Below are positions 13,798 to 22,296 of a DNA stretch of 36,012 nt, one piece after another. The notes beneath the pieces are model-generated. The model worked only from the letters and a program-made list of their open reading frames with translations. It did not search any database and was not told the origin of the DNA. Within the stretch, counting starts at the first letter, position 1. Each line of letters starts with the position of its first letter. Position numbers and translations under genes: made by a program. Source of the stretch: Planctomycetota bacterium (GTDB lineage: Bacteria; Planctomycetota; E44-bin39). The stretch is taken from contig SOJX01000023.1 of the NCBI GenBank assembly GCA_004376375.1, forward strand, positions 1 to 36,012, read 5' to 3'.

Positions 13798-16686
13798 ATG
13801 ACCTTGACATTAAGAATACCGCCGCCCCGCATTTTTCCCGGCCATGATTTATCCGAACGAAATAACATGAAAAAAAGAACGAAACGGATTCCGTCTGTAG
13901 CTGTAGCACTTCTGCTGATCCTCGCCTGTCAGGGTACGGCCACCGCCGTGGAAAGGACGTTCAGGAATGGTGTAGGTGGTGGGGAAGGCGCGACCTTTGG
14001 AACCCATATTGACAAGGCCAATCCCACCTTAAACTATGATACCGCACCGTCCTTGCTCGTGGGCGGTACTGACGATAAAATGACTCTCATTCATTTCCCG
14101 GTCTTTGTCGGGAGCGCCGAATCCGCGCTCCAAGTCGTTCCCTTCGGCGCTAATGTTACCGCCGCGTGGCTGGAAATGACGACAAAGACCGATACCAGCA
14201 ACAAGGAAGTCTGGGCAATTAAGATTTTGAGAGAGTGGAGTTCGGTATCGGCCAACTGGGATAATGCTCAGACAAATGATCCATGGACCCAGCCCGGCCT
14301 CCGGATGGGCAGGGACTTTTACCTTAATTTGAATGTCGCGGTTCCAGTAACTCCAACGACGCCGTTTATGACATATGCCTGGGACGTTAGAGACACCGTA
14401 CAGGCGTGGGTCAACGGCGAGCCGAATTACGGTTTCGGAATCGGCGGCGGCGGCGATGACGAGTCGGCATGGTGCACCGAAAACGATGCGACTATGGCCA
14501 ACCGGCCGATTCTGAGAGTAGAGTACGATCCGCCCCCCGACGGAACGAACGTTTCTTTCGAGGCAGACCGGTTTGATGGTACGTGTGAGATGACTTACAT
14601 AGTGGCTGGTGACGACACCCCCCATGGTGGTGAGGCAACGGCCTTGATGGAGGAAAATATCAACCGTACCTTAATCCAGTGGACAGCTTTTATCGGAGAG
14701 GGTGGTTTTGGTTTTCAGATTCCACAGGGTTCGACGATTTATATCGCCAGGCAGGCCTTGAGATTCCAGGCACCTTCCGTAGACTCGTTTGTAATGTGTC
14801 CTGTGCTCGTGCTATGGACGGAAACTATGGCTCACTGGACCGATAGATTCGGCACTTTTTCCTGGAATGCTCCGGGGATGCAGGTGAACACCGATTTCAC
14901 TGCTATACCATCGGGGCCATCTTTTAAACCGGAAATCGCGGACACCCCGTATTACCAGTATGTAACAGATGACGTCAGTTCGTGGGCTGAAACTCCCGCT
15001 TTGAATTTCGGCTGGACGTTTCGGCCCGTTACGAGCAATTTTGATCAAGCGGCAGCGCATTCAGACGATGCTGGGGGTAACATACCAAGTATCGATGTTT
15101 TCTGGGGCACTCCCTCAGGCGGAACGCCGCCGACAGCGCCGACCGGTATAGGCTTCGCGCCGTCAAACGATCACGAAATGTATGAGCTCGATCCGGTTTT
15201 TGTAGCCATTTATAACGACGACGGCCCGGTGGACGTACAGGCTACGAGATACCGCTGCCAGGTCGCACAGTTGAGCAATTTCATCGATATACTGTTCGAT
15301 TCCGGCGTGCCTCACCTTGCACGTCAACTTAATCCCGGGGAAGAGAACGACATTCTGAATTACGAAGGCATCCTTCCGCCTTCGGAGACGGACTACTTTT
15401 TCAGGATGCGCTACTACACCAGTCTCGGTGATACGGGAGCATGGTCTGCGCCGGTCCAGTTCAGGGTCGTCGAAAGCATGCAGTGGATCGACGGCAAAAG
15501 ATATCACATGCTCGACCTGCCAATCGACACGGAATCGCGGACAGTTACCGAGCTTTTCGGCGATAACGTCTCACCTCTCACCATCTGGGAATACGACGAG
15601 TTCAAAAGAGAATGGGTTACGCCCACGATCATCAACCCGATTATGGGTTATTTCATATGGAACCCCTCGAATAACGATAACAGCCTCGGCGCGAACGGAA
15701 GTTTCAGGACTGAGGACCAGATATCCGTAAATCTTTCATATACTGATACCGGTAACTTGGCCGCGGACGGCTGGAACCTCTTCCGCAACCCCTACGGCGA
15801 AGATGGTGAATCGCTCGACGCCTTCACCCACATCGGCCTGACCGATTGTGAACCGACGATTTACATGGCCCACGACGGCAACCAGTACGGCTGGTACAAT
15901 AAGGCTACCGACCAGACCGGCGGTCCGGGTCAGCGTAATCTGAATCCGGGGATGTCGATCTGGATTCACGCCACGGGGCTCACAGCGAGCGTTACATACT
16001 ATACCCCGAAAGGCGCCGGGGAACCCGCTCCGAAACCTCTTCCTCCCCCGATGGCGAAGTGGCGGGTACAGCTCAGAGCATCCACCGCGGGCAAGACAGA
16101 CACCTCGACATATTTTGCAGTAAGAGAGGACGCCAGCGAACAGTACGACTTTGCCGATGTTCTGGAGCTCAGACCTTTTTCCGCCGATTACATCAGGGTC
16201 TTTTTCGACAATCAGGATTGGGGTCGTTACTCGGCGAAGTACACGCAGGACTCGCGGCCGTTCCCCGCAGAGGGTGAAACGGTTTCATGGACGGCAACCG
16301 TCGAGACCACGGTCGCGGACGGCAGCGTTACGCTTGACTGGGATATCCCGGAACATTTATCCGAATGGAAAATGCGTCTGAAAGACGTTGAAACCGGCGT
16401 TATCGTCGATATGAGCGCCGCGCCCGGTTACTCATACACGGCGACCGGCAGCGACACCCGGGAGTTCACAATCACCGTCACAAGACACGGCCGGTATGTT
16501 GTCGGGGACGGAGACGGGAACGGCGTTGTTGACCCGGCGGATGCATTACTTGCGGCGCGCGCCGAGCACGGCCTTGTCAGCCTCAGCGCTTCGCAGAAAA
16601 TTCTGCTGGACGTAGACGGCTCCGGCAAAGTCAACGTCCTGGACTCGCTGATTATCTGCAAGATGGCAAAAGGGCATCTGGAGTAA
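13798..16686 (+). CDS. Secreted DNRLRE-domain protein with C-terminal dockerin
   Basis: This protein is about 962 residues, exported by a signal peptide (KRTKRIPSVAVALLLILACQGTATA). Residues about 45-250 form a DNRLRE-type carbohydrate-module-like beta domain (AWLEMTTKT..., WDVRDTVQAWVNG, GFGIGGG); a related domain (about 265-430) seems to follow. A fibronectin-like segment and an immunoglobulin-like region follow, and the C-terminus is a type I dockerin: DGDGNGVVDPADALLAAR and LLDVDGSGKVNVLDSLIICKMA, the two calcium loops. I infer an extracellular or surface structural protein. The ATG at 13798 has AGGGAG at proper spacing and a promoter just upstream. The in-frame ATG at 13867 would give a more usual signal peptide (MKKRTKR) but lacks a ribosome site. 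No cohesin gene is present here, so a cellulosome role is not implied. Confidence 0.82.
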   Translation: MTLTLRIPPPRIFPGHDLSERNNMKKRTKRIPSVAVALLLILACQGTATAVERTFRNGVGGGEGATFGTHIDKANPTLNYDTAPSLLVGGTDDKMTLIHFPVFVGSAESALQVVPFGANVTAAWLEMTTKTDTSNKEVWAIKILREWSSVSANWDNAQTNDPWTQPGLRMGRDFYLNLNVAVPVTPTTPFMTYAWDVRDTVQAWVNGEPNYGFGIGGGGDDESAWCTENDATMANRPILRVEYDPPPDGTNVSFEADRFDGTCEMTYIVAGDDTPHGGEATALMEENINRTLIQWTAFIGEGGFGFQIPQGSTIYIARQALRFQAPSVDSFVMCPVLVLWTETMAHWTDRFGTFSWNAPGMQVNTDFTAIPSGPSFKPEIADTPYYQYVTDDVSSWAETPALNFGWTFRPVTSNFDQAAAHSDDAGGNIPSIDVFWGTPSGGTPPTAPTGIGFAPSNDHEMYELDPVFVAIYNDDGPVDVQATRYRCQVAQLSNFIDILFDSGVPHLARQLNPGEENDILNYEGILPPSETDYFFRMRYYTSLGDTGAWSAPVQFRVVESMQWIDGKRYHMLDLPIDTESRTVTELFGDNVSPLTIWEYDEFKREWVTPTIINPIMGYFIWNPSNNDNSLGANGSFRTEDQISVNLSYTDTGNLAADGWNLFRNPYGEDGESLDAFTHIGLTDCEPTIYMAHDGNQYGWYNKATDQTGGPGQRNLNPGMSIWIHATGLTASVTYYTPKGAGEPAPKPLPPPMAKWRVQLRASTAGKTDTSTYFAVREDASEQYDFADVLELRPFSADYIRVFFDNQDWGRYSAKYTQDSRPFPAEGETVSWTATVETTVADGSVTLDWDIPEHLSEWKMRLKDVETGVIVDMSAAPGYSYTATGSDTREFTITVTRHGRYVVGDGDGNGVVDPADALLAARAEHGLVSLSASQKILLDVDGSGKVNVLDSLIICKMAKGHLE

Positions 16687-16710
16687 TCCCTGATTCGTTC
16701 AGCGCTTATG

Positions 16711-16739
16711 AACGGGCATGCAAACCATGCCCGTTTTTT
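16711..16739 (+). terminator. Intrinsic terminator after the dockerin gene
   Basis: AACGGGCATG and CATGCCCGTT pair perfectly around a CAAAC loop and run into TTTTTT, 25 nt after the stop codon. Confidence 0.92.
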
Positions 16740-16808
16740 CTGGCCACGCCGATATCTGCGATACCTGCAGATGGAAAAAGGGTTCAATATTACATGGGCG
16801 GAATTAAT

Positions 16809-16837
16809 TTGACAGCTATTAGTTAGTATGCTAATAT
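16809..16837 (+). promoter_or_regulatory. Sigma70 promoter of the marR operon
   Basis: TTGACA (16809-16814), a 17-bp spacer and TAATAT (16832-16837): a near-consensus promoter. Transcription starts near 16844 and leaves a leader of about 32 nt before the GTG at 16876. The -10 box is embedded in the two operator repeats described next. Confidence 0.85.
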
Positions 16838-16849
16838 TTAGCTACCTAA
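16823..16849. promoter_or_regulatory. Tandem SlyA/MarR-type operators
   Basis: TTAGTATGCTAA (16823-16834) and TTAGCTACCTAA (16838-16849) are two TTAG-N4-CTAA dyads with centres 15 bp apart, covering the -10 box and the start of transcription. The consensus known for SlyA, a MarR-family protein, is TTAGCAAGCTAA. The gene directly downstream encodes a MarR protein, so autorepression of the operon is a strong inference. Confidence 0.7.
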
Positions 16850-16875
16850 TATAAGAATGCCGGGAGATCAATCAG

Positions 16876-17343
16876 GTGGGTAAAACAAAAAAACTCGGGG
16901 AAAAACCTCTGGCACTTCTGCTCCTGCACGTGAACAAGCTCGTACATGAGCGCATGCGAAACCAGATGAAAAGCATCGGGGTTCACCGCGGCCAGGGACA
17001 GGTGCTTCGGATTCTCGGCAGAACCGGGGTGGCCAGTCAGTCCGAGCTCGCGGGAATGATGCAGATATCCCCCCCTACTCTTACAAACATGCTCAAGAGC
17101 ATGGAGCGAAACGGACTGGTCAAACGCGTACGAGACACGGGCGACGACCGGGTTGTCCGGGTCGAGCTGACAAAGCTCGGACGCAGGAACCGCATAAAAG
17201 CGGACGATATCATGTTCGAGATCGAGAAAGAAATTACAGCGGATATCAAAGGCAGGGATCTCGAGTCACTCCACCGGCTGCTCCGAAAGATAAGAGACGG
17301 CCTCGGAGGCCGGCCGCCGTTCGAAGAGAACAATGACAAGTAA
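16876..17343 (+). CDS. MarR/SlyA-family transcriptional regulator
   Basis: This is a 155-residue protein of normal MarR length. The winged helix lies at about residues 30-105: GQGQVLRILGRTGVASQSELAGMMQISPPTLTNMLKSMERNGLVKRV, then the wing RDTGDDRVVRVELTKLG. N- and C-terminal helices form the usual dimer interface. The start is GTG at 16876, with GGGAGAT about 9 bases upstream. MarR proteins bind dyads as dimers and release DNA on binding small, often phenolic or oxidising, ligands. Two dyads cover this gene's own promoter. The stop lies 17 bases before the next ATG, so it probably heads an operon with the DUF1566 lipoprotein and the metallophosphoesterase. Confidence 0.93.
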   Translation: MGKTKKLGEKPLALLLLHVNKLVHERMRNQMKSIGVHRGQGQVLRILGRTGVASQSELAGMMQISPPTLTNMLKSMERNGLVKRVRDTGDDRVVRVELTKLGRRNRIKADDIMFEIEKEITADIKGRDLESLHRLLRKIRDGLGGRPPFEENNDK

Positions 17344-17360
17344 TCACAAGGAGAATGGAA

Positions 17361-18617
17361 ATGAACGGATTGAAAATCTCCATCATACTCGTAATGCTCG
17401 CGGGGATAATAACGCTCCAGGCCTGCGGCAGTAAATCCAAAGACAAATTCGTATGGGGTACGGGTTCCGGTACTGGTTCGGGCACTGGAACGCTCACCGA
17501 TACTTACTCCATCGTCGACACGGGTCAGGTCAAATGCTACGACAACGGTGGTGAGATTTCTCCTCCCTCACCCGGTGCGCCCTTCCACGGCCAGGACGCA
17601 CAGTGCCAGGGCAACCAGCCTTCATACACCGACAACGGCGACGGCACGATAACGGACAACGTCACCGGCATGATGTGGGTCAAGGCCCGCGGCGTGAAGA
17701 CGACATGGGACGACGCCGTGTCGGGCGCCGCCGGTTTCAGCCTGGCCGGCCATAACGACTGGCGGCTGCCGACGATCAAGGAACTCTACTCGCTGATTGA
17801 TTTCACAGGCGGCTTCCACATCACCAAGGCCGATTCCGTGCCGTTTATCGAAACAACATATTTCGACTTCGAGTACGGTAACGAAGCGGCAGGCGACAGG
17901 CTTATCGACTGCCAGGACTGGTCCGCGACTGAATACGTCGGCACTACGATGAACGCGGACGAAACCGTCTTCGGCGTCAACTTCGCGGACGGCCGCATCA
18001 AGGGCTACCCGAAATTCGAGCCGGGCAGCGGCGGTACCGTAGGACACCAAATGTTCGTAAGGTACGTCCGCGGTAATCCGGATTACGGAATAAACAACTT
18101 CGTAGACAACGGCGACGGCACGATTACCGACCGGGCGACCGGGCTCATGTGGCAGAAAACCGACGACGGCAACACGTACTGCTGGCAGGCCGCACTCGCA
18201 TATGCGGAAGGACTCTCGCTTGCCGGACACGGCGACTGGCGGCTGCCGAATGCAAAGGAGCTTCAGAGCATCGTCGATTACACGCGCTCGCCATCGGTCA
18301 CAGGTACGGCGGCCATCGATCCGATTTTCGGCATCACCGTGATGGAGTCTTACTTCTGGGCCGGCACGACCCACCTTACCGGTCCTCTCAACACCGCAGG
18401 GAAGAATGCGGTCTACGTCGCCTTCGGCCGGGCGCTGGGCTACATGGAAAGACCGCCGGGCTCGGGAACATATGAACTTATCGACGTCCACGGCGCGGGC
18501 GCGCAACGAAGCGACCCAAAGGACGACGATCCCGCAAACTATCCTTACGGCCACGGCCCGCAGGGTGACGATATCAGAGTTTTCAATTACGTGAGATGCG
18601 TTCGGGACGCAAGCTGA
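17361..18617 (+). CDS. Lipoprotein with two DUF1566 (Lcl C-terminal) domains
   Basis: This is a 418-residue protein. The lipoprotein signal ends ITLQAC with Cys22. A short Gly/Thr/Ser linker (GTGSGTGSGTG) follows. Two DUF1566 units then cover about 45-235 and 240-418. Each has the family's landmarks: DNGDGTITDxxTGLMWxK, LAGHxDWRLPxxKEL and a C-terminal NYVRCVRD or FVRYVRGN strand. DUF1566 is widespread in secreted bacterial proteins and is generally of unknown function, with a fold related to C-type-lectin-like/formylglycine families as far as I recall. The start at 17361 is supported by AAGGAG at 7-base spacing; the ATG at 17355 is too close. It is probably co-transcribed with marR. The same two-domain unit recurs in the fusion at 19739. 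Confidence 0.88.
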   Translation: MNGLKISIILVMLAGIITLQACGSKSKDKFVWGTGSGTGSGTGTLTDTYSIVDTGQVKCYDNGGEISPPSPGAPFHGQDAQCQGNQPSYTDNGDGTITDNVTGMMWVKARGVKTTWDDAVSGAAGFSLAGHNDWRLPTIKELYSLIDFTGGFHITKADSVPFIETTYFDFEYGNEAAGDRLIDCQDWSATEYVGTTMNADETVFGVNFADGRIKGYPKFEPGSGGTVGHQMFVRYVRGNPDYGINNFVDNGDGTITDRATGLMWQKTDDGNTYCWQAALAYAEGLSLAGHGDWRLPNAKELQSIVDYTRSPSVTGTAAIDPIFGITVMESYFWAGTTHLTGPLNTAGKNAVYVAFGRALGYMERPPGSGTYELIDVHGAGAQRSDPKDDDPANYPYGHGPQGDDIRVFNYVRCVRDAS

Positions 18618-18621
18618 AGCG

Positions 18622-19659
18622 GTGAAAATCATGCGGTTGAAATTCTATATAGTCGGACTCATCTTATTCATCGCTATCGGAACGTGGCTCCCGGGCTGCA
18701 GCGATTCCGGCAACAAGGCAAAATTTATCCTGCCGGGCCCGGGAACAGGCTCAACCGGGCCATGGCGGTTCGCCGTTGTCGGCGATACGCATGTCACCGT
18801 TACCAGTTCCGAAATCCCAGCCGAGATCGTGCAGTCAATTTTGAACGACAACGTAAAACTGGTAGTCGTTCCCGGAGACCTTGCCAACGCGGGCAAGGCC
18901 TGCAGCGCCGTCCAGTTCGAGGAACAGCTGAACGCGTGGCTCGCTGTAATGGCGCCTTTGTATGCCGCAGGTATCGACGTTTATCCTGTCCGCGGAAACC
19001 ACGAAAACGACGTCACTGCACACCTTGCCGTATGGCAGAATATTTTTTCCGGATCATACGCCCTCCCCGGCAACGGCCCCGCGGGCGAAACCGGTCTCAC
19101 TTATTCCTTTACCGTAAACAACGCTCTGTTCATCGGTGTCGATCAATATGCAACCATGTACACTGTCAACCAGACATGGCTGGATCAGCAGTTCGCAGAC
19201 AATTCTACCCGGCCGCACGTTTTCGTCTTCGCACACGAGCCCGCGTTCAAAGTTTTCCACCAGGTCGGTTTTCACGAATACGTGGCCGGCCGTGACGCGT
19301 TCTGGAGCAGCATGTCGAACGCGGGCGTCAGAGTCTTTTTCTGCGGCCACGAGCATCTCTATGACCTGGCAAGGATCGACGACGGCGACGGCAACGAGAG
19401 CAATGACGTATATCAATGCGCCTCCGGCGCCGGCGGCGGACCGCTCCATGACAAGCATAATTATAATGGTAACAATTCCATTTATACCCCGATCCAGCTG
19501 CACCACGCGGTGGAGTTCGGTTACGTGCTTGTGGAAGTCAGCGGCGTGACAAACGACGACCTCGACGTAACCCTGACGTGGAAGCAGCGCACTTTCGACC
19601 CCGGGACCTCGACATACATTTACGTCGCAACCCATTCTTTCACCTGCAAGGCATACTAA
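18622..19659 (+). CDS. Calcineurin-like metallophosphoesterase lipoprotein
   Basis: This is a 345-residue protein. The signal ends WLPGC (Cys26) and a Gly/Pro/Thr linker follows. All motifs of the dimetal phosphoesterase fold are present: GDTH (54-57), GDLANAG (85-91), GNHEND (125-130), AHEP (204-207) and GHEH (242-245). It should therefore be an active, lipid-anchored phosphoesterase in the periplasm or at the surface. The substrate (nucleotide, phosphate ester or phosphodiester) cannot be told from sequence. The start is GTG at 18622, 5 bases after the upstream stop. ATG at 18631 gives a near-identical signal and is an equal alternative, since neither has a strong ribosome site. It is the last gene of the probable marR operon. 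Confidence 0.9.
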   Translation: MKIMRLKFYIVGLILFIAIGTWLPGCSDSGNKAKFILPGPGTGSTGPWRFAVVGDTHVTVTSSEIPAEIVQSILNDNVKLVVVPGDLANAGKACSAVQFEEQLNAWLAVMAPLYAAGIDVYPVRGNHENDVTAHLAVWQNIFSGSYALPGNGPAGETGLTYSFTVNNALFIGVDQYATMYTVNQTWLDQQFADNSTRPHVFVFAHEPAFKVFHQVGFHEYVAGRDAFWSSMSNAGVRVFFCGHEHLYDLARIDDGDGNESNDVYQCASGAGGGPLHDKHNYNGNNSIYTPIQLHHAVEFGYVLVEVSGVTNDDLDVTLTWKQRTFDPGTSTYIYVATHSFTCKAY

Positions 19660-19664
19660 CCCAC

Positions 19665-19693
19665 TTGACAAACGTATCGTATCCGTTGATAAT
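19665..19693 (+). promoter_or_regulatory. Sigma70 promoter of the DUF1566/MBL fusion gene
   Basis: TTGACA (19665-19670), a 17-bp spacer and GATAAT (19688-19693): 11 of 12 consensus bases. Transcription would begin near 19700 with a leader of about 39 nt. The gene thus has its own promoter despite following the marR operon closely. Confidence 0.82.
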
Positions 19694-19705
19694 CCGGGAT
19701 ACGTT
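19671..19705. promoter_or_regulatory. Operator-like dyads around the -10 box
   Basis: AACGTATC (19671-19678) pairs with GATACGTT (19698-19705), and CGTATCC (19678-19684) pairs with GGATACG (19697-19703). Both flank the -10 box, so a repressor binding here would block the promoter. The motif differs from the TTAG-N4-CTAA dyads of the marR promoter, so a different regulator is implied. Confidence 0.5.
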
Positions 19706-19738
19706 GCGCGGAAGTAATATTGAAAAAGGAAGAAGACG

Positions 19739-22087
19739 ATGAAACTTTATTTTGCGATTTTTCTTTTAATCTGCGGGTCGTTTATTCCGGGTTACGGCCT
19801 GATGCAGGGTTATGCGGGTGAAAAGAAATCCGAACCGCCTGCGGGCGGCGGCGGGGAAGAGAATGCTTCACTGACCTATACCGTTACGGACACGGGGCAG
19901 GACCGCTGTTACGGGAACGGGAAGGAAATCGCCTACCCGAAACCGGGCAAGGATTATTACGGCCAGGACGCGCAGTACAGAATCAACGAGCCGAAATACC
20001 GCGACAACAAGGACGGCACGGTTACCGACCTGAACACGGGGCTTATCTGGCAGAAGACTCCCGATTTCAAAAAGCGCAACCAGGACGATGCGGAGAAGTA
20101 TTGCGAAAACCTGAAACTCGCAGGCAAGGACGACTGGCGGCTGCCGTCGATAAAGGAGCTTTTCTCCATCGCCGACTTCCGCGGAAACATGCACACCCGC
20201 ACGCCCTACATAGACACGAAAGTTTTCGACTTCAAGTATCCGAAATCGAGCGAAGGCGAACGCGGCCGGCCGGGGCAGCGCAACATGGACGCGCAATACG
20301 CCTCCTCCACCCGCTACCTCGGCATCACGATGGGGCGCGACAAAAGCGCGTTCGGATTCAATTTCGCCGACGGGCGCATCAAGAGCTACCCGCTTCACGC
20401 GACGCGGTACGTCCGCGCCGTGCGCGGCAATCCCGAATACGGAAAAAACAGATTCAAAGACAACGGCGACGGGACAATCACAGATAGAGCGACGGGGCTT
20501 GTCTGGCAGAAAGCCGACAGCGGCAAGGCCATGAACTGGAAGGATGCGCTTGCATATGCGGGAAAACTGAAACTCGCCGGCAGGGACGACTGGCGTTTGC
20601 CGAGTGTCAAGGAGCTTCAGTCGATCGTCGATTATTCCAAGGCGCCGGACGCTACCGACGCGGGCAAACGCGCCCCCGCTATTAATCCGGTCTTCAAGCT
20701 TACGAAAAAGGAGAGCTGGTTCTGGTCGGGCACGACCCATATCGAAAACCAGTTCGCCTATTACGTCTGTTTCGGGCAGGCGTTTTCCGCGCGGAAACGG
20801 GCGGGCAGACAGATCAACGCCCACGGCGCGGGCGCGGTCCGCAGCGACCCCAAGGAAGGCGATCCGAAGCGTTGGCCGGACGGCCTCGGTCCGCAGGCGG
20901 ATGAAATCCGGATTTTTAATTACGTTCGGTGCGTGCGCGGGGGAAAGGTGACGCTGCGGAGCGAAGGCCCGCCCGTAAAAAAAGGCGAAACAACGCGAAG
21001 GCCGCCGCGCGGAGATGACTCAAAGCCGGGCTCGCGGTTCATCAATCGCCTGGATAAGGACGGTGACGGCAGAGTCTCAAAAGACGAATTCGACGGGCCC
21101 AAACGCCGCTTCCCCAGGCTGGACCGGAATAACGACGGTTATATCGACTCCGACGAAGCGCCGACGGGACCTCCCGGGCGGCGTGGAGAAAGGCGGCGCG
21201 AGCCGCCGCGCGGACGGCCGCCGACGCGCAGTCCTGACGAAAACAGTTTGCAGGTCATAACGGTCGGCACAGGCGGCCCATCTTTCAATCCCGACCGCTG
21301 TGGGCCGAGTGCCATGATAAAATACAGGGGAAACTATATCCTCGTCGATATGGGTGAGGGTACCGCAAACCATATCTCAAAAGCATCGATTAACTTCAAG
21401 AGTATCGCTGCGTTCTGTTTTACCCACCATCACCGCGACCACAACGCCGACGCGATGTCCATCTTTCCACAGGCGTGGTCTCGGGAAATCGTGAGACCGG
21501 TCATCGGCCCGAAGGGCACGAAAGATCTGGTCTCGTTCCTGAGGAAGTTCTATAAAGACGACCTGAAATACCGCCTGGAAAACAGGGGCAGCTCGTTTGA
21601 AGAACTGCCCCAGCCGAAAGTGCACGAGCTCCCGCTCGAAAAACCGCTGACGATAGCCGGGATGAAGATTACAGTCGTCGAGGTACCTCACACGATAAAG
21701 ACGTTTGCCTTTCGTTTCGAGGCGAATAACAGGTCAATCGTCATTTCGGGGGATCTCACCTACTCCGAAAACCTTATCAAGCTCGCGAAAGATGCAGACA
21801 TCCTCGTGATTGACTCGGGCGGAATTATTTACGAGGGTGACAACCCGGACAAAATCCGCCGTGCCGGCCGCGGCGGCCGCGCCGGTTCCCGCAAAGGCAG
21901 AAAGAAGCACCGTGCCCACTCGACCGTCAACGAGGTCGCGCGCATGGCGGCGGAAGCGAACGTGAAGAAACTGGTCCTGACGCACTTCGGACCGGGGAAG
22001 GTCGACGAGGCAGCCACGCTCGAGCTCATCCGCGCCGTCTACAAAGGTGAGGTAGTTTTCGCAGAAGACATGCAGACTCATAAGTAA
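19739..22087 (+). CDS. Exported DUF1566 - EF-hand - metallo-beta-lactamase fusion
   Basis: This is a 782-residue protein. The signal peptide is MKLYFAIFLLICGSFIPGYG. Two DUF1566 units cover about 40-395 (DGTVTDLNTGLIWQK, DWRLPSIKEL, DGTITDRATGLVWQK, DWRLPSVKEL, NYVRCVRG). A basic linker is followed by an EF-hand pair at 439-474 (DKDGDGRVSKDE, DRNNDGYIDSDE) and a Pro/Arg-rich hinge. The C-terminal domain (about 502-782) is an RNase Z/arylsulfatase-like metallo-beta-lactamase fold with THHHRDH (H563, H565, D567, H568), ISGDLTYS and LVLTHFGPG. All metal ligands appear present, so it is probably an active secreted hydrolase. AAGGAAGAAG precedes the ATG. I know of no characterised protein with this domain order. 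Confidence 0.87.
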   Translation: MKLYFAIFLLICGSFIPGYGLMQGYAGEKKSEPPAGGGGEENASLTYTVTDTGQDRCYGNGKEIAYPKPGKDYYGQDAQYRINEPKYRDNKDGTVTDLNTGLIWQKTPDFKKRNQDDAEKYCENLKLAGKDDWRLPSIKELFSIADFRGNMHTRTPYIDTKVFDFKYPKSSEGERGRPGQRNMDAQYASSTRYLGITMGRDKSAFGFNFADGRIKSYPLHATRYVRAVRGNPEYGKNRFKDNGDGTITDRATGLVWQKADSGKAMNWKDALAYAGKLKLAGRDDWRLPSVKELQSIVDYSKAPDATDAGKRAPAINPVFKLTKKESWFWSGTTHIENQFAYYVCFGQAFSARKRAGRQINAHGAGAVRSDPKEGDPKRWPDGLGPQADEIRIFNYVRCVRGGKVTLRSEGPPVKKGETTRRPPRGDDSKPGSRFINRLDKDGDGRVSKDEFDGPKRRFPRLDRNNDGYIDSDEAPTGPPGRRGERRREPPRGRPPTRSPDENSLQVITVGTGGPSFNPDRCGPSAMIKYRGNYILVDMGEGTANHISKASINFKSIAAFCFTHHHRDHNADAMSIFPQAWSREIVRPVIGPKGTKDLVSFLRKFYKDDLKYRLENRGSSFEELPQPKVHELPLEKPLTIAGMKITVVEVPHTIKTFAFRFEANNRSIVISGDLTYSENLIKLAKDADILVIDSGGIIYEGDNPDKIRRAGRGGRAGSRKGRKKHRAHSTVNEVARMAAEANVKKLVLTHFGPGKVDEAATLELIRAVYKGEVVFAEDMQTHK

Positions 22088-22107
22088 GTCGTGTGTGGTG
22101 TGTCGAC

Positions 22108-22150
22108 TTTTCGGTTAATCGGTTATTCAGTTGTTCGGTTTTTCGGTTAT
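22108..22150. repeat. Short repeat, TCGGTTA family
   Basis: Degenerate 7-9-bp units (TTCGGTTAA, TCGGTTATT, TTCGGTTTT) are repeated about five times between the convergent MBL and DUF4159 genes. Confidence 0.5.
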
Positions 22151-22198
22151 AAGGATCAGGGCGCGATATGGGCGGGTCTAAGACCGGCCCTTTTATAT

Positions 22199-22236
22199 TG
22201 TAGGGGCACGGCGCGCGCGCAAGGTCTGCCCCTACA
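22199..22236. repeat. GTAGGGGCA-type palindrome
   Basis: TGTAGGGGCA and TGCCCCTACA form a perfect 10-bp stem around an 18-bp GC-rich centre. The ends match the palindrome at 248-275. Confidence 0.6.
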
Positions 22237-22245
22237 TTAAACATT

Positions 22246-22274
22246 AAAAAAAAAGGCCCCGCCGCAGCGGGGCC
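22246..22274 (-). terminator. Terminator of the DUF4159 gene
   Basis: On the minus strand GGCCCCGC and GCGGGGCC pair perfectly around a 4-nt loop and are followed by nine T residues, about 22 nt after the stop codon. This is a very strong intrinsic terminator. It lies beyond the second half of the frame and not after the internal TGA, so the cell treats the whole of 22297-24078 as one transcription unit. Confidence 0.92.
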
Positions 22275-22296
22275 CCTAATTTCGTGTAGTCTTTAC

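Noticed and set aside
16500..16686. Evidence of a cellulosome
   Set aside because: There is a single dockerin domain but no cohesin or glycosidase gene. Dockerins are common in non-cellulosomal surface proteins.
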